Shown here in pieces: positions 25,041 through 32,596 of a DNA stretch of 64,000 nucleotides. The stretch's first letter is position 1, and the number at the start of each line of letters is the position of its first letter. The DNA is taken from the NCBI GenBank assembly GCA_045600845.1, contig JAZRYR010000053.1, positions 1 to 64,000 on the forward strand, given 5' to 3'. This DNA is from RGIG5612 sp045600845. Lineage in GTDB: Bacteria > Bacillota > Clostridia > Lachnospirales > Lachnospiraceae. The notes beneath the pieces are model-generated. The model saw only the letters and a program-made list of their open reading frames with translations, had not been told where the DNA came from and searched no databases. The translations under genes were made by a program, and so were the position numbers.

Positions 25041-26029
25041 CAGAGTAATTTTTCCATTTTTTCCCGGAGTTCATCCGAATAGCCTACAGTAATATGGGTG
25101 TAATTGTTTTCCAGGAAGGAAAGAACCCATTCCACGTCATGCTTCTTGTTTCCTGCAATTGTGATTTTTGCTTTTGGACTGGTTACAACAACCAGAGAAT
25201 ATTTCAGTTTATTTTTCTTAACCAGAGGATTCCAGGTGCCATAAGAATAGGCCCAAACAACATTAAACAACGGAATCATCCAGATATTATGCTTGCCGAT
25301 ATCTACAATATAATTCTCCGTTATATGAATATTTCCGGCACTGATCAGGAGAGAATCCCTAAGTTCCCGGTCAATTTCGGAGAAGTCCTCCCCATCCAGT
25401 CCAAACCGTTTCAGGCGTCTGCAGGAAGGATGCAGATGCGGCAGGAAGATAAAGAAAATGTTGATGACTATATAGATCACACAGAGGATAATTACTGCCG
25501 CAATCAGACCAGCAAGAATCATGGTCAGACCAGGACGATAATCAAATTGGCTGACGACGAAGCCAAAGCAGATTTCCTTCAGGGCTTCCCTATCCCAGCC
25601 AATATCCTGAGCAAATCCATTCAGGAACGTGTCAAAACGCACATCTCCGGTAAGGAACCTTGCTTTTGCATCATAAGTTTCCAGCACTTCGGATTTTTCA
25701 TTAGTGTTTTCCGTGGGAATCAGAAAGAAGATACAGGAAGGTCCGTTTTCTTCATCCAGCTTATAATAATAAGACGCCTGTCGGTTCTGGTTATTCGTGT
25801 AATAATCAAAGTTGCTGTAATTCAAATCGGAAATGGAAACATGAACATATTTCGCTCCGTTATTGTAAATTTTCACAATATCGTCAATGGAGCTGGCGGT
25901 CGGCGGGTTAAAAACCTGCTGAAAGGGAGCTAAAACAAGTATAAGAACCATTACGATTGCAATGATTCCCGGAAATAAAAGATTCTTTTTTGAAATTGAT
26001 TTAATCGTTTCCCGGATTGACCTGTTCAT
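25040..26029 (-). CDS. Membrane protein with large extracytoplasmic domain
   Basis: Unknown 329-residue protein heading the metal-handling operon. It has a membrane span near the N-terminus (about residues 19-37), an extracytoplasmic region of about 130 residues rich in Tyr and Asn, a second span (about 172-197) and a cytosolic C-terminal domain of about 130 residues (from HPSCRRLKRFGLDGEDF). It may belong to a DUF6709-like family, which I cannot confirm. Its start lies 89 nt from the divergent hslO gene. Confidence 0.6.
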   Translation of the reverse strand: MNRSIRETIKSISKKNLLFPGIIAIVMVLILVLAPFQQVFNPPTASSIDDIVKIYNNGAKYVHVSISDLNYSNFDYYTNNQNRQASYYYKLDEENGPSCIFFLIPTENTNEKSEVLETYDAKARFLTGDVRFDTFLNGFAQDIGWDREALKEICFGFVVSQFDYRPGLTMILAGLIAAVIILCVIYIVINIFFIFLPHLHPSCRRLKRFGLDGEDFSEIDRELRDSLLISAGNIHITENYIVDIGKHNIWMIPLFNVVWAYSYGTWNPLVKKNKLKYSLVVVTSPKAKITIAGNKKHDVEWVLSFLENNYTHITVGYSDELREKMEKLL

Positions 26030-26049
26030 GAAAGAAAGTATAAGTCAAT

Positions 26050-26078
26050 TTGATAATTTTATCAACAAAAGGTATAAT
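26050..26078 (+). promoter_or_regulatory. Sigma-A promoter of hslO
   Basis: TTGATA (26050-26055), a 17-nt spacer and TATAAT (26073-26078). Transcription would begin near 26085, which rules out the in-frame ATG at 26089 as the main start and supports the ATG at 26119. Confidence 0.85.
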
Positions 26079-26118
26079 CCGTAAATAAATGAAAAAAACC
26101 TTACTTTCAGGAGGAATT

Positions 26119-27042
26119 ATGGATTATATATTAAGAGGTACTGCAGCCAATGGGCAGATTCGGGCCTTTGCCATTCAATCAACCGAATTAGTCGAATATG
26201 CCAGAACTCGCCACAATACCAGCCCGGTTGCTACGGCTGCTTTAGGGCGTCTGTTAAGTGGCGGTGCCATGATGGGAATCATGATGAAAGGGGAGAAAGA
26301 TGTTCTGACCCTGATGATGAAGGGCGATGGACCGATCGGTGGTGTTACGGTTACGGCCGATTCCAAAGGAAATGTGAAAGGCTATGTGAACAATCCAATG
26401 GTTCTCATTCCCCTAAACTATGCGGGCAAATTAGATGTTGGAGCCGCTATTGGCTACGGGGAATTAACCGTTATCAAAGATCTGGGAATGAAAGAGCCTT
26501 ATGTCAGCCAGACTCCGTTAGGCACCAGCGAAGTAGCAGAAGACCTTACCTTCTATTTTGCAAAATCGGAACAGACTCCAAGTGCTGTTGCTTTAGGCGT
26601 TCTTATGAGTACGAAAAACACCGTTGCCCAGGCCGGCGGATTCATTGTCCAGCTGATGCCGGGTGCTTCGGATGAGATTATAGATGTTCTGGAAAACAAG
26701 CTTGCAGAAATCAAATCCGTAACGGAAATGATGGAAGATGGAATGGGTCCGGAAGAAATCTTACAGCTGGTTTTAGGAGATTTGGATCTGGAAATATTAG
26801 AAAAAATTCCTACTCAGTTTAACTGTGGCTGTTCCAAAGAACATATTGCAAGAGGCCTGGTTGCCTTAGGCAAGGCAGAGCTTCAGGATATGATTGATGA
26901 GGGCAAATCCATTACCGTCAACTGCCATTTCTGTAATACAGATTACACCTATTCCGTGGACGAACTGAAGGAATTACTGGAATTTGCCAAAATCAAAAGC
27001 GCAGCAAAAAAGGTAGGAATCCTTGGGGATGAAAACTTATAG
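26119..27042 (+). CDS. hslO: Redox-regulated chaperone Hsp33
   Basis: Hsp33 is a holdase chaperone activated by oxidation of zinc-bound cysteines. The C-terminal redox switch is complete: CxC in FNCGCSKEH and CxxC in VNCHFCNTDY. The N-terminal folding domain with LGRLLSGGAMMG and GDGPIGG is typical. The chosen ATG at 26119 has a perfect AGGAGG ribosome binding site 6 nt upstream; the longer open frame from 26089 starts almost at the predicted transcription start. It ends 1 nt before the convergent copper ATPase gene. Confidence 0.95.
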   Translation: MDYILRGTAANGQIRAFAIQSTELVEYARTRHNTSPVATAALGRLLSGGAMMGIMMKGEKDVLTLMMKGDGPIGGVTVTADSKGNVKGYVNNPMVLIPLNYAGKLDVGAAIGYGELTVIKDLGMKEPYVSQTPLGTSEVAEDLTFYFAKSEQTPSAVALGVLMSTKNTVAQAGGFIVQLMPGASDEIIDVLENKLAEIKSVTEMMEDGMGPEEILQLVLGDLDLEILEKIPTQFNCGCSKEHIARGLVALGKAELQDMIDEGKSITVNCHFCNTDYTYSVDELKELLEFAKIKSAAKKVGILGDENL

Positions 27043-27043
27043 G

Positions 27044-27244
27044 TTACAGAAAATCGTAGCCTTCGCCTTCAATAACTCCCTTTAAAATTTCATCCGAAAT
27101 TTCATTATTCAGTTTTAAAACAACAATATTTTTTTCGTGATCAGGGAAAGCTTCCGCAACTTCCGGGAGCTTTTCTAATGCATTTTTTACTCTCTTTTCA
27201 CAATGCTGGCACATCATGCCGCCTACGTTAATCGTTCTTTCCAT
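27044..27244 (-). CDS. copZ: Internal, in-frame CopZ-like copper chaperone start within copA
   Basis: An ATG at 27244 inside copA, in the same frame, is preceded by GGAGGG (27252-27257) at the ideal 7-nt spacing. Initiation here gives a free 66-residue HMA protein, MERTINVGGMMCQHCEKR at the start, the size of a CopZ copper chaperone. The preceding copA segment (about 25 residues, mostly N, K, E and S) is a flexible linker. I infer that one gene yields both the ATPase with a fused chaperone domain and the free chaperone. It could instead be a relic of a copA-copZ gene fusion whose old ribosome binding site is still present. Confidence 0.6.
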   Translation of the reverse strand: MERTINVGGMMCQHCEKRVKNALEKLPEVAEAFPDHEKNIVVLKLNNEISDEILKGVIEGEGYDFL

Positions 27245-29344
27245 ATTCTGTCCCTCCGATTTTTCGTTGTTTTTTATCTCTTCATTTATGCGTTCTATAA
27301 ATTCTCCAATATCTGCAGAAATCATAGGTTTCGTCCGACCTTCTTTATATGGGTCATATAGATTCAGCCGTAAGGCATTCATTACCACACAAAAGCTGGA
27401 CAGTGCCATCGCAGCTGCCCCTACCATCGGGCTCATGGCCCAGCCAAAGGGTCCCGTATAAACACCCGCTGCCAAAGGGATGCAGATAATATTATAAATA
27501 AATGCCCAGAACAGGTTTTCTTTTATATTCAACAACGTTCTTCGGCTTAATCGGATGGCCGCTGCCACATCCAGAATCGAGTTGTTCATTAAGACCACAT
27601 TCGCTGCATCAATGGCTATGTCTTTTCCAGCGCCGACAGCCATTCCGATTTCTGCAGTCTTTAAAGCCGGTGCATCATTAATTCCATCACCACACATGAT
27701 GACCTGATTTTTATATCCGGCTCTTGCGATTTTTTCCGGTACCGTCATTAGCAGGCCTTCCCCTTTCGCAGCCCCCATCTCGTAAGGTTTTTGAAGAGCC
27801 TTTACCACCTGACCTTTACCGCCTGGCAGAACTCCTGCCACAATATGTTTAATGCCAACCTGAGCCGCAATCTTTCGTGCCCGGTCAATTTTATCACCGG
27901 AAAGCATAACTACCTGCAGGCCTAAATTTTCCAGCTGGCAGATTCCTTCTTTACTGTCTTCTTTTGGAACATCACTACCGACCTCCCCCGTGGTAATCGT
28001 GCCGGTTTTATCCAAAACGATAATTCCCGGTTTGCCGGTTTCCTCCAAAACGGCCGCCGTCTTAAACAAAATTCCCTTTCGGGAGCCTACGCCGGAACCT
28101 ACCATGATCGCGACCGGAGTAGCCAGACCTAGAGCACAAGGACAGCTGATTACCAGGACCGAAATAGCCCGGGAAAGAGCAAAGGCTAACAGAGAGCTTC
28201 CGCTGGCTAAGGCTACTTCGGACTTTCCGCCAATCAACATCCATACTATAAAAGTAACCAGTGCGACAGCAATAACTACGGGAACAAATATAGCCGAAAC
28301 CTTGTCTGCAATCCGGGCAATGGGAGCTTTCGTCGCAGAGGCTTCGCTGACCAGTTTAATAATCTGGGAAAGGGTCGTATCCTCTCCTACTTTCGTAGCA
28401 GCACATACGATGGTTCCGTCGGTATTTATGGTAGCGGTAGATACTTCATCCTTTTCCTTTTTCAGGACCAGCTCGCTTTCCCCGGTAAGAGCCGATTCAT
28501 CCATCTTCGCTTCACCAGCTAAAATAATTCCGTCCACCGGAACGCTCATGCCAGGCTCTACAAGAAAGGTATCCCCTACTTGAACTTCTTCCACCGGAAC
28601 AAGTTCGGTACCAACCTTTCCTTCTGCAGGAACCAGAGCGGTTTTCGGAGCCATTTCCATCAAACCCTTAATCGCATCTGTTGTTCTTCCCTTGGAGATG
28701 GATTCCAGCAGTTTTCCGATAGTAATTAACGTCAGAATCATGGCTGCCGATTCGAAATATAAATGAGGCAGTCCTTGGCTGAGATAATCGCCGGAAACAA
28801 GATATTTGATAAATACCACCAGACTGTAGATGTAAGAAACTCCGCTTCCCATAGCGACTAAGGTGTCCATATTCGGGCCACCATGAAAAACGCCTTTGAT
28901 ACCGTTGATAAAGAATTTCCGGTTGATGATTATGACAACAAGAGCAAGAATGGCTTCCATAATGCCGATGATCTGGCCATCCGACGGCCCTTTCGTCCAT
29001 GGAACAGTCCAACCAGCCATATGTACTCCCATGGAAAAATACATTAAGATCAGCAGGAAAATTCCTGAGAAAATCAGACGTTTTACCAGATTCAGGGTTT
29101 CGGATTGTTTTAGGGAACGTTCCAGTTCCTCGTTGCCTTTTTGGGCATCTACTTTCTTTGCGCCATAGCCTGCAGCTTCCACTGCCTTGATGACGAAAGA
29201 GGAATCCGCATCACCCTCAACGCTCATGGAATTGGTCAGCAAATTAACAGCGCATGAAGTTACTCCATCCACTGACTTTACTGCTTTTTCAACTCTTGCT
29301 GCACATGCTGCGCAACTCATTCCCGTTACATTATACTTTTCCAT
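27044..29344 (-). CDS. copA: Copper-transporting P-type ATPase with N- and C-terminal HMA domains
   Basis: This is a P1B-type ATPase that exports Cu(I). It has an N-terminal HMA domain (GMSCAACA), the membrane metal site CPC in ISCPCALGLATP, the phosphorylation motif DKTGTITTGE, GDGINDAPAL and a second HMA domain (GMMCQHCEK) at the very C-terminus. The reading frame is open up to a TTG at 29401, but the extended -10 box at 29419-29424 would leave only about 11 nt of leader for it, so I prefer the ATG at 29344. Neither has a clear ribosome binding site. The C-terminal HMA domain has its own ribosome binding site (separate entry). It is divergent from a nitroreductase gene. Confidence 0.93.
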   Translation of the reverse strand: MEKYNVTGMSCAACAARVEKAVKSVDGVTSCAVNLLTNSMSVEGDADSSFVIKAVEAAGYGAKKVDAQKGNEELERSLKQSETLNLVKRLIFSGIFLLILMYFSMGVHMAGWTVPWTKGPSDGQIIGIMEAILALVVIIINRKFFINGIKGVFHGGPNMDTLVAMGSGVSYIYSLVVFIKYLVSGDYLSQGLPHLYFESAAMILTLITIGKLLESISKGRTTDAIKGLMEMAPKTALVPAEGKVGTELVPVEEVQVGDTFLVEPGMSVPVDGIILAGEAKMDESALTGESELVLKKEKDEVSTATINTDGTIVCAATKVGEDTTLSQIIKLVSEASATKAPIARIADKVSAIFVPVVIAVALVTFIVWMLIGGKSEVALASGSSLLAFALSRAISVLVISCPCALGLATPVAIMVGSGVGSRKGILFKTAAVLEETGKPGIIVLDKTGTITTGEVGSDVPKEDSKEGICQLENLGLQVVMLSGDKIDRARKIAAQVGIKHIVAGVLPGGKGQVVKALQKPYEMGAAKGEGLLMTVPEKIARAGYKNQVIMCGDGINDAPALKTAEIGMAVGAGKDIAIDAANVVLMNNSILDVAAAIRLSRRTLLNIKENLFWAFIYNIICIPLAAGVYTGPFGWAMSPMVGAAAMALSSFCVVMNALRLNLYDPYKEGRTKPMISADIGEFIERINEEIKNNEKSEGQNMERTINVGGMMCQHCEKRVKNALEKLPEVAEAFPDHEKNIVVLKLNNEISDEILKGVIEGEGYDFL

Positions 29345-29418
29345 AGGTTTGTTATCTGCTTGTTTTTTCGGTCTTGTGTCTTTCAATCCTTTGTCCGGCA
29401 AGTGTTTAATTTGAGGAG

Positions 29419-29468
29419 ATTATACCACACTTTTTCATGTATTGCATTTGTACAAAAAGTGATATAAT
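29419..29468. promoter_or_regulatory. Divergent copA/nitroreductase promoter region with inverted repeat
   Basis: For copA (minus), an extended -10 TGGTATAAT occupies 29419-29427. For the nitroreductase (plus), TATAAT lies at 29463-29468 with TTGCAT 15 nt upstream. Between them CACTTTTT (29428-29435) and AAAAAGTG (29454-29461) form an 8-bp inverted repeat that could be a shared operator. TACAAATGCA inside it differs by one base from the CopY box TACANNTGTA, but no copY gene is seen. Confidence 0.5.
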
Positions 29469-29500
29469 TATTACACCATAAAGTAAGGAGGAATTTTGAA

Positions 29501-30034
29501 ATGGCAAAAGAAACAGTAAAAGATATCATCGAAAGAAGAAGTATCCGAAAATACAAACCAGAACAGATTAAAGACGAAGAACTGGATATGATTCTGGAAG
29601 CTGGTGTATATGCTGCAAGTGGAATGAACAAGCAGCCTGTAACCATCGTAGCCGTTCAGGACAAAGAAACTCGTGACTTACTTGAAAAGCTGAACAAAAA
29701 AGCCGGAAATATGCCGGAAGAAGCTGCTCCATTCTACGGAGCTCCTACCGTATTAATCGTTCTTTATGATCCGGAAATCAGCCCAATCGCTATTTATGAT
29801 GGAACTTTAGTAATGGGGAACCTGATGAACGCAGCGCATGCTCTGGATGTAGATTCCTGCTGGATTCACAGAGCAAAAGAAACCTTTGAATTCCCAGAAG
29901 GCAAAGAACTGCTGAAGAAATGGGGTCTGAAAGATACTTTAGTAGGCGTTGGCAACTGCATCTTAGGATACCGCGACTGCCCATACCCAGAGAAACCTGC
30001 TAAGAGAAGCGACATCGTAGTTTATGTGAAATAA
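29501..30034 (+). CDS. Nitroreductase-family flavoprotein
   Basis: The 177-residue protein is an FMN-dependent nitroreductase-fold enzyme: the N-terminal RRSIRKY motif binds the FMN phosphate, and ASGMNKQP, GTLVMGNLMNAAHALDVDSCWIHR and the C-terminal GYRDCPYPEKPAKR fit the family. Such enzymes reduce nitro compounds, quinones or other acceptors with NAD(P)H; the natural substrate here is unknown. The gene has an AAGGAGG ribosome binding site, its own terminator and a promoter region shared with copA, which suggests it responds to the same stress. Confidence 0.9.
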   Translation: MAKETVKDIIERRSIRKYKPEQIKDEELDMILEAGVYAASGMNKQPVTIVAVQDKETRDLLEKLNKKAGNMPEEAAPFYGAPTVLIVLYDPEISPIAIYDGTLVMGNLMNAAHALDVDSCWIHRAKETFEFPEGKELLKKWGLKDTLVGVGNCILGYRDCPYPEKPAKRSDIVVYVK

Positions 30035-30083
30035 TCCATAAAAATCTTATAAAGGCATTCTCTTTTGCGAATTACAAAAATAG

Positions 30084-30117
30084 AATAGACATGGCGAAGA
30101 GCTATGTCTATTTTTTT
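30084..30117 (+). terminator. Terminator after the nitroreductase gene
   Basis: AATAGACAT pairs with ATGTCTATT around a short GC-containing loop and is followed by TTTTTTT. Confidence 0.9.
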
Positions 30118-30219
30118 ACCCTGTCATTGCCTCCTGCCAAAACTCACATGTTCTCATCCTTGGTCGGATAAATAACTCCCGGACCAGTGCCTAAGAGGAG
30201 TTTCATACATCGTCCCTAT

Positions 30220-30357
30220 AAACTGGGAGTTGTAAGTCGATGTCATCTCAACAAACCTGGAATTTGTCTCGATGGCCTCGTCTCGGTAAACTAGGATTTG
30301 TCTCGCAGGCATGGGTCCGGCAAATTGGGAGTTGTCTCGCGAGACAACTCCTAGTTT
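30220..30357. repeat. 34-bp-period tandem array ending in a perfect palindrome
   Basis: A 14-15-bp unit of the form AAACTGGGAGTTGT occurs at 30220-30233, 30253-30267, 30288-30301 and 30322-30335, a period of 33-35 bp, with partly similar spacers containing GTCTCG. The last copy forms a perfect 24-bp palindrome (30328-30351) with an inverted copy of the unit extending to 30357. This is not a CRISPR array because the unit is short and degenerate and the spacers are not unique. It lies in a 680-bp region with no gene. Confidence 0.75.
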
Positions 30358-30427
30358 TTCAAATAGAGAGGCCCTCCGGTTCGGACAGGTTCTTTTTGCC
30401 TTCTCTTTTCTGAATCAAAAGTTAAAA

Positions 30428-30602
30428 TTAGATAGTTTTTCTCTTCTGCGTACGAAAACGTATAAAAAATAGGGCTTTCATAAGAGATTTCTTATACGTT
30501 TTCGTCCATATGAACTGTAAACGTATGTAAAAGAGAAAAAAATGAGGGTAAAAAAAGCAATTGTCTATACGTTTACGCTTCACGTAGGGAAAAACTATCT
30601 AA
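30428..30602. repeat. 175-bp MITE-like element with 14-bp terminal inverted repeats
   Basis: TTAGATAGTTTTTC (30428-30441) is perfectly complementary to 30589-30602. Inside are two further stems: ACGAAAACGTATA (30452-30464) with 30493-30505, and GTAAACGTAT (30517-30526) with 30567-30576. The whole element can fold into a clover-like structure, and it encodes no protein of note. It looks like a miniature inverted-repeat transposable element or a structured RNA. A target-site duplication is not clear. From 30603 to 30713 I see nothing. Confidence 0.6.
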
Positions 30603-30713
30603 AAGTAACGAATTCTATCTGGTTCAAGGGGTTACCTGCGCCCGTGCCAATTGTTTTTAATCCGCAATTCCGCCTCTTCAATTACCGTCTTCTGATTCCT
30701 CGGATTACAGAAT

Positions 30714-31079
30714 TTATCGGACGATCAGTTCTCCACAGTAAACTGCAAGGATTCCAAGTACAGCACTTAAAACAATGTACAGCAATGCGGTTACCCAATG
30801 TCCAGCTTTAAACAGATCAAAACTTTCCAAAGCAAAAGAAGAAAATGTTGTGAATCCGCCGCACACTCCAACTTTCACCATCAAAAGGAGTCTGCTGTCT
30901 AAATTTACATGTTTCGAAAAAAGCGCAACAATGATTCCTATGAAAAATGCGCCAAGAACATTGATGATGAAAGTATTTACCGGGAAATTCGAATACTTTT
31001 TCATGGGGATCAAACCCACCAGATATCGAAGAACACTCCCTATAAAACCACCGATTCCGACAACTATTAGATTCATCAT
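30714..31079 (-). CDS. crcB: Fluoride channel CrcB/Fluc
   Basis: This is a four-helix, 121-residue Fluc-type fluoride exporter. Family motifs are GGFIGSVLRYL near the N-terminus, NVLGAFFIGI and GGFTTFSSFALE, the last containing the Phe and Ser/Thr residues that line the fluoride path. Fluc channels work as antiparallel dimers. The gene follows trkH after 37 nt on the same strand; no fluoride riboswitch is present in that gap, so fluoride-specific control is not evident and it may be expressed with trkAH. Confidence 0.95.
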   Translation of the reverse strand: MMNLIVVGIGGFIGSVLRYLVGLIPMKKYSNFPVNTFIINVLGAFFIGIIVALFSKHVNLDSRLLLMVKVGVCGGFTTFSSFALESFDLFKAGHWVTALLYIVLSAVLGILAVYCGELIVR

Positions 31080-31116
31080 TTTTGTACTAAGTTTTTCACC
31101 TTTCTTTTCTAATTCT

Positions 31117-32595
31117 TTATATAACCTTATGTTTCACCTTTTTATAAAGGTTTGTTATTGGTGAGAACAGCCAGGTGAAGAATAATACAATTGGGAAAAT
31201 CTCCAGACGACCTAAAAGCATGTCCACAATAAATACGATTTTGGAAGCCGGATTAAAGTTCGCAAACCCTCCCATGTTTACCGTGCTGATATCAATACCA
31301 TTGTTGTTAAAGGTGGTACTTACATAACTGAAAGTCGTCGTGAAATCCATTTTCGATTCCAAAGAAACCACAATCATGGAAACAATATAAATAAAAATGA
31401 ATATGCCGAAATAAATCAAAATTCCACCGACTACATCATCTTCCACAGCCTTTTTATTATACTTCACCACGTTCACACTTCTCGGATGCAGCTTTTCTTT
31501 CAGGTATTTTTTTATAGATTTCGCCATAATCACAAAACGGGAAACCTTAATGCCGCCTGCCGTGCTGCCTGCACATCCTCCGATAAACATTACCAAAAGC
31601 AATAACCCCTTGGAAAACCATGGCCACAGATTATAGTTATAAGCCGCAAATCCAGTAGAAGTCAGAGCCGATGCGCCTGCAAACAGGGACTGGTGAAGAG
31701 CCTGTCCGAACGAAGAAAACTGATCCGTGGAAAAATATATGTTTAAAGCAAGGGCAACGGATACCGCAACAAATACCGCCAGATAGGTAAGCAGTTCCGT
31801 ATCCTTAATTGCCTTTTTAACTTTTCCGGTAACGGTCAGGAAGAATAAGCTGAAGTTCATTCCGGCAAGAACCATGAACACAGTTACGATTGCTTGCTGG
31901 GCCATTGTAAATTCGGCCAGGGAACTGTTAAGAAAGCTGAAGCCACCAGTTGCTAAAGTTCCGAAGGAAATCAGGAAAGATTCAAAAACGCCCAGTTTTG
32001 CAATTACCAGCGCAATTACTTCGAGAAGCGTTAATGCTAAATAAATCAGATAAAGATACTTTGCCGTCTGACTGATCTTCGGACTTAATTTTTCCGTCGT
32101 TGGTCCAGGAGCTTCCGCTCTCATGATATGCATAGAAGCACCTCCTGCAATCGGAGTCAAAGCCAGCATAAATACCAGAACTCCCATGCCACCAATCCAA
32201 TGGGTCAGACTTCTCCAGAAAAGAATCGCATGGCTTGCGATTTCAATATCCGGAACAATGGTAACTCCAGACGTTGTAAATCCGGATACAGCCTCAAATA
32301 CCGCATCCAGATAATTTGGAATCAATCCCGAAAGTACATAAGGAATCGCTCCTACCAGGCTCATGACGATCCACGCGACAGCAACAATAATAAAACCGTC
32401 TTTCGCATAAAGCCTCTGCTTTGTCGGTTTTAAAAGGAACAGAAGTCCACCGACAATCGCGGTGGCTACAATGACCATACCAAAGACTTTCCAGTCTTGT
32501 TCTCCATATACAAAGGCAATAACCATCGGCAGCACCATAAATGCTGCTTCAATGATCATGATAAGCCCTATCGTTTTTAAGATTATCTTTCTCAT
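31117..32595 (-). CDS. trkH: TrkH-family potassium uptake membrane subunit
   Basis: The 492-residue protein is the ion-conducting subunit of a Trk/Ktr K+ uptake system, with about ten membrane spans in four pore repeats. Selectivity-filter segments are visible around SGFTTSGVT, FGTLATGGFSF, ASALTSTGFAAYN and STTFNNNGID. MFIGGCAGSTAGGIKVSR fits TrkH. It is cotranscribed with trkA, whose stop codon lies 1 nt before its start. Confidence 0.95.
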   Translation of the reverse strand: MRKIILKTIGLIMIIEAAFMVLPMVIAFVYGEQDWKVFGMVIVATAIVGGLLFLLKPTKQRLYAKDGFIIVAVAWIVMSLVGAIPYVLSGLIPNYLDAVFEAVSGFTTSGVTIVPDIEIASHAILFWRSLTHWIGGMGVLVFMLALTPIAGGASMHIMRAEAPGPTTEKLSPKISQTAKYLYLIYLALTLLEVIALVIAKLGVFESFLISFGTLATGGFSFLNSSLAEFTMAQQAIVTVFMVLAGMNFSLFFLTVTGKVKKAIKDTELLTYLAVFVAVSVALALNIYFSTDQFSSFGQALHQSLFAGASALTSTGFAAYNYNLWPWFSKGLLLLVMFIGGCAGSTAGGIKVSRFVIMAKSIKKYLKEKLHPRSVNVVKYNKKAVEDDVVGGILIYFGIFIFIYIVSMIVVSLESKMDFTTTFSYVSTTFNNNGIDISTVNMGGFANFNPASKIVFIVDMLLGRLEIFPIVLFFTWLFSPITNLYKKVKHKVI

Positions 32596-32596
32596 G

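Noticed and set aside
24415..25933. Two long plus-strand open frames opposite the metal-handling operon
   Set aside because: They lie antisense to coupled minus-strand genes with recognisable features such as the SAM motif, and show no ribosome binding sites or domain signatures.
29345..29401. TTG at 29401 as the copA start
   Set aside because: The extended -10 element would place the transcript start only about 11 nt upstream, there is no ribosome binding site, and the extra residues are not HMA-like.
30220..30357. Possible CRISPR array
   Set aside because: The repeated unit is only 14-15 bp and degenerate, the intervening segments share sequence, there are four units and no cas genes lie nearby.
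31080..31116. Fluoride riboswitch before crcB
   Set aside because: The gap to trkH is only 37 nt and has none of the conserved crcB-motif sequence.
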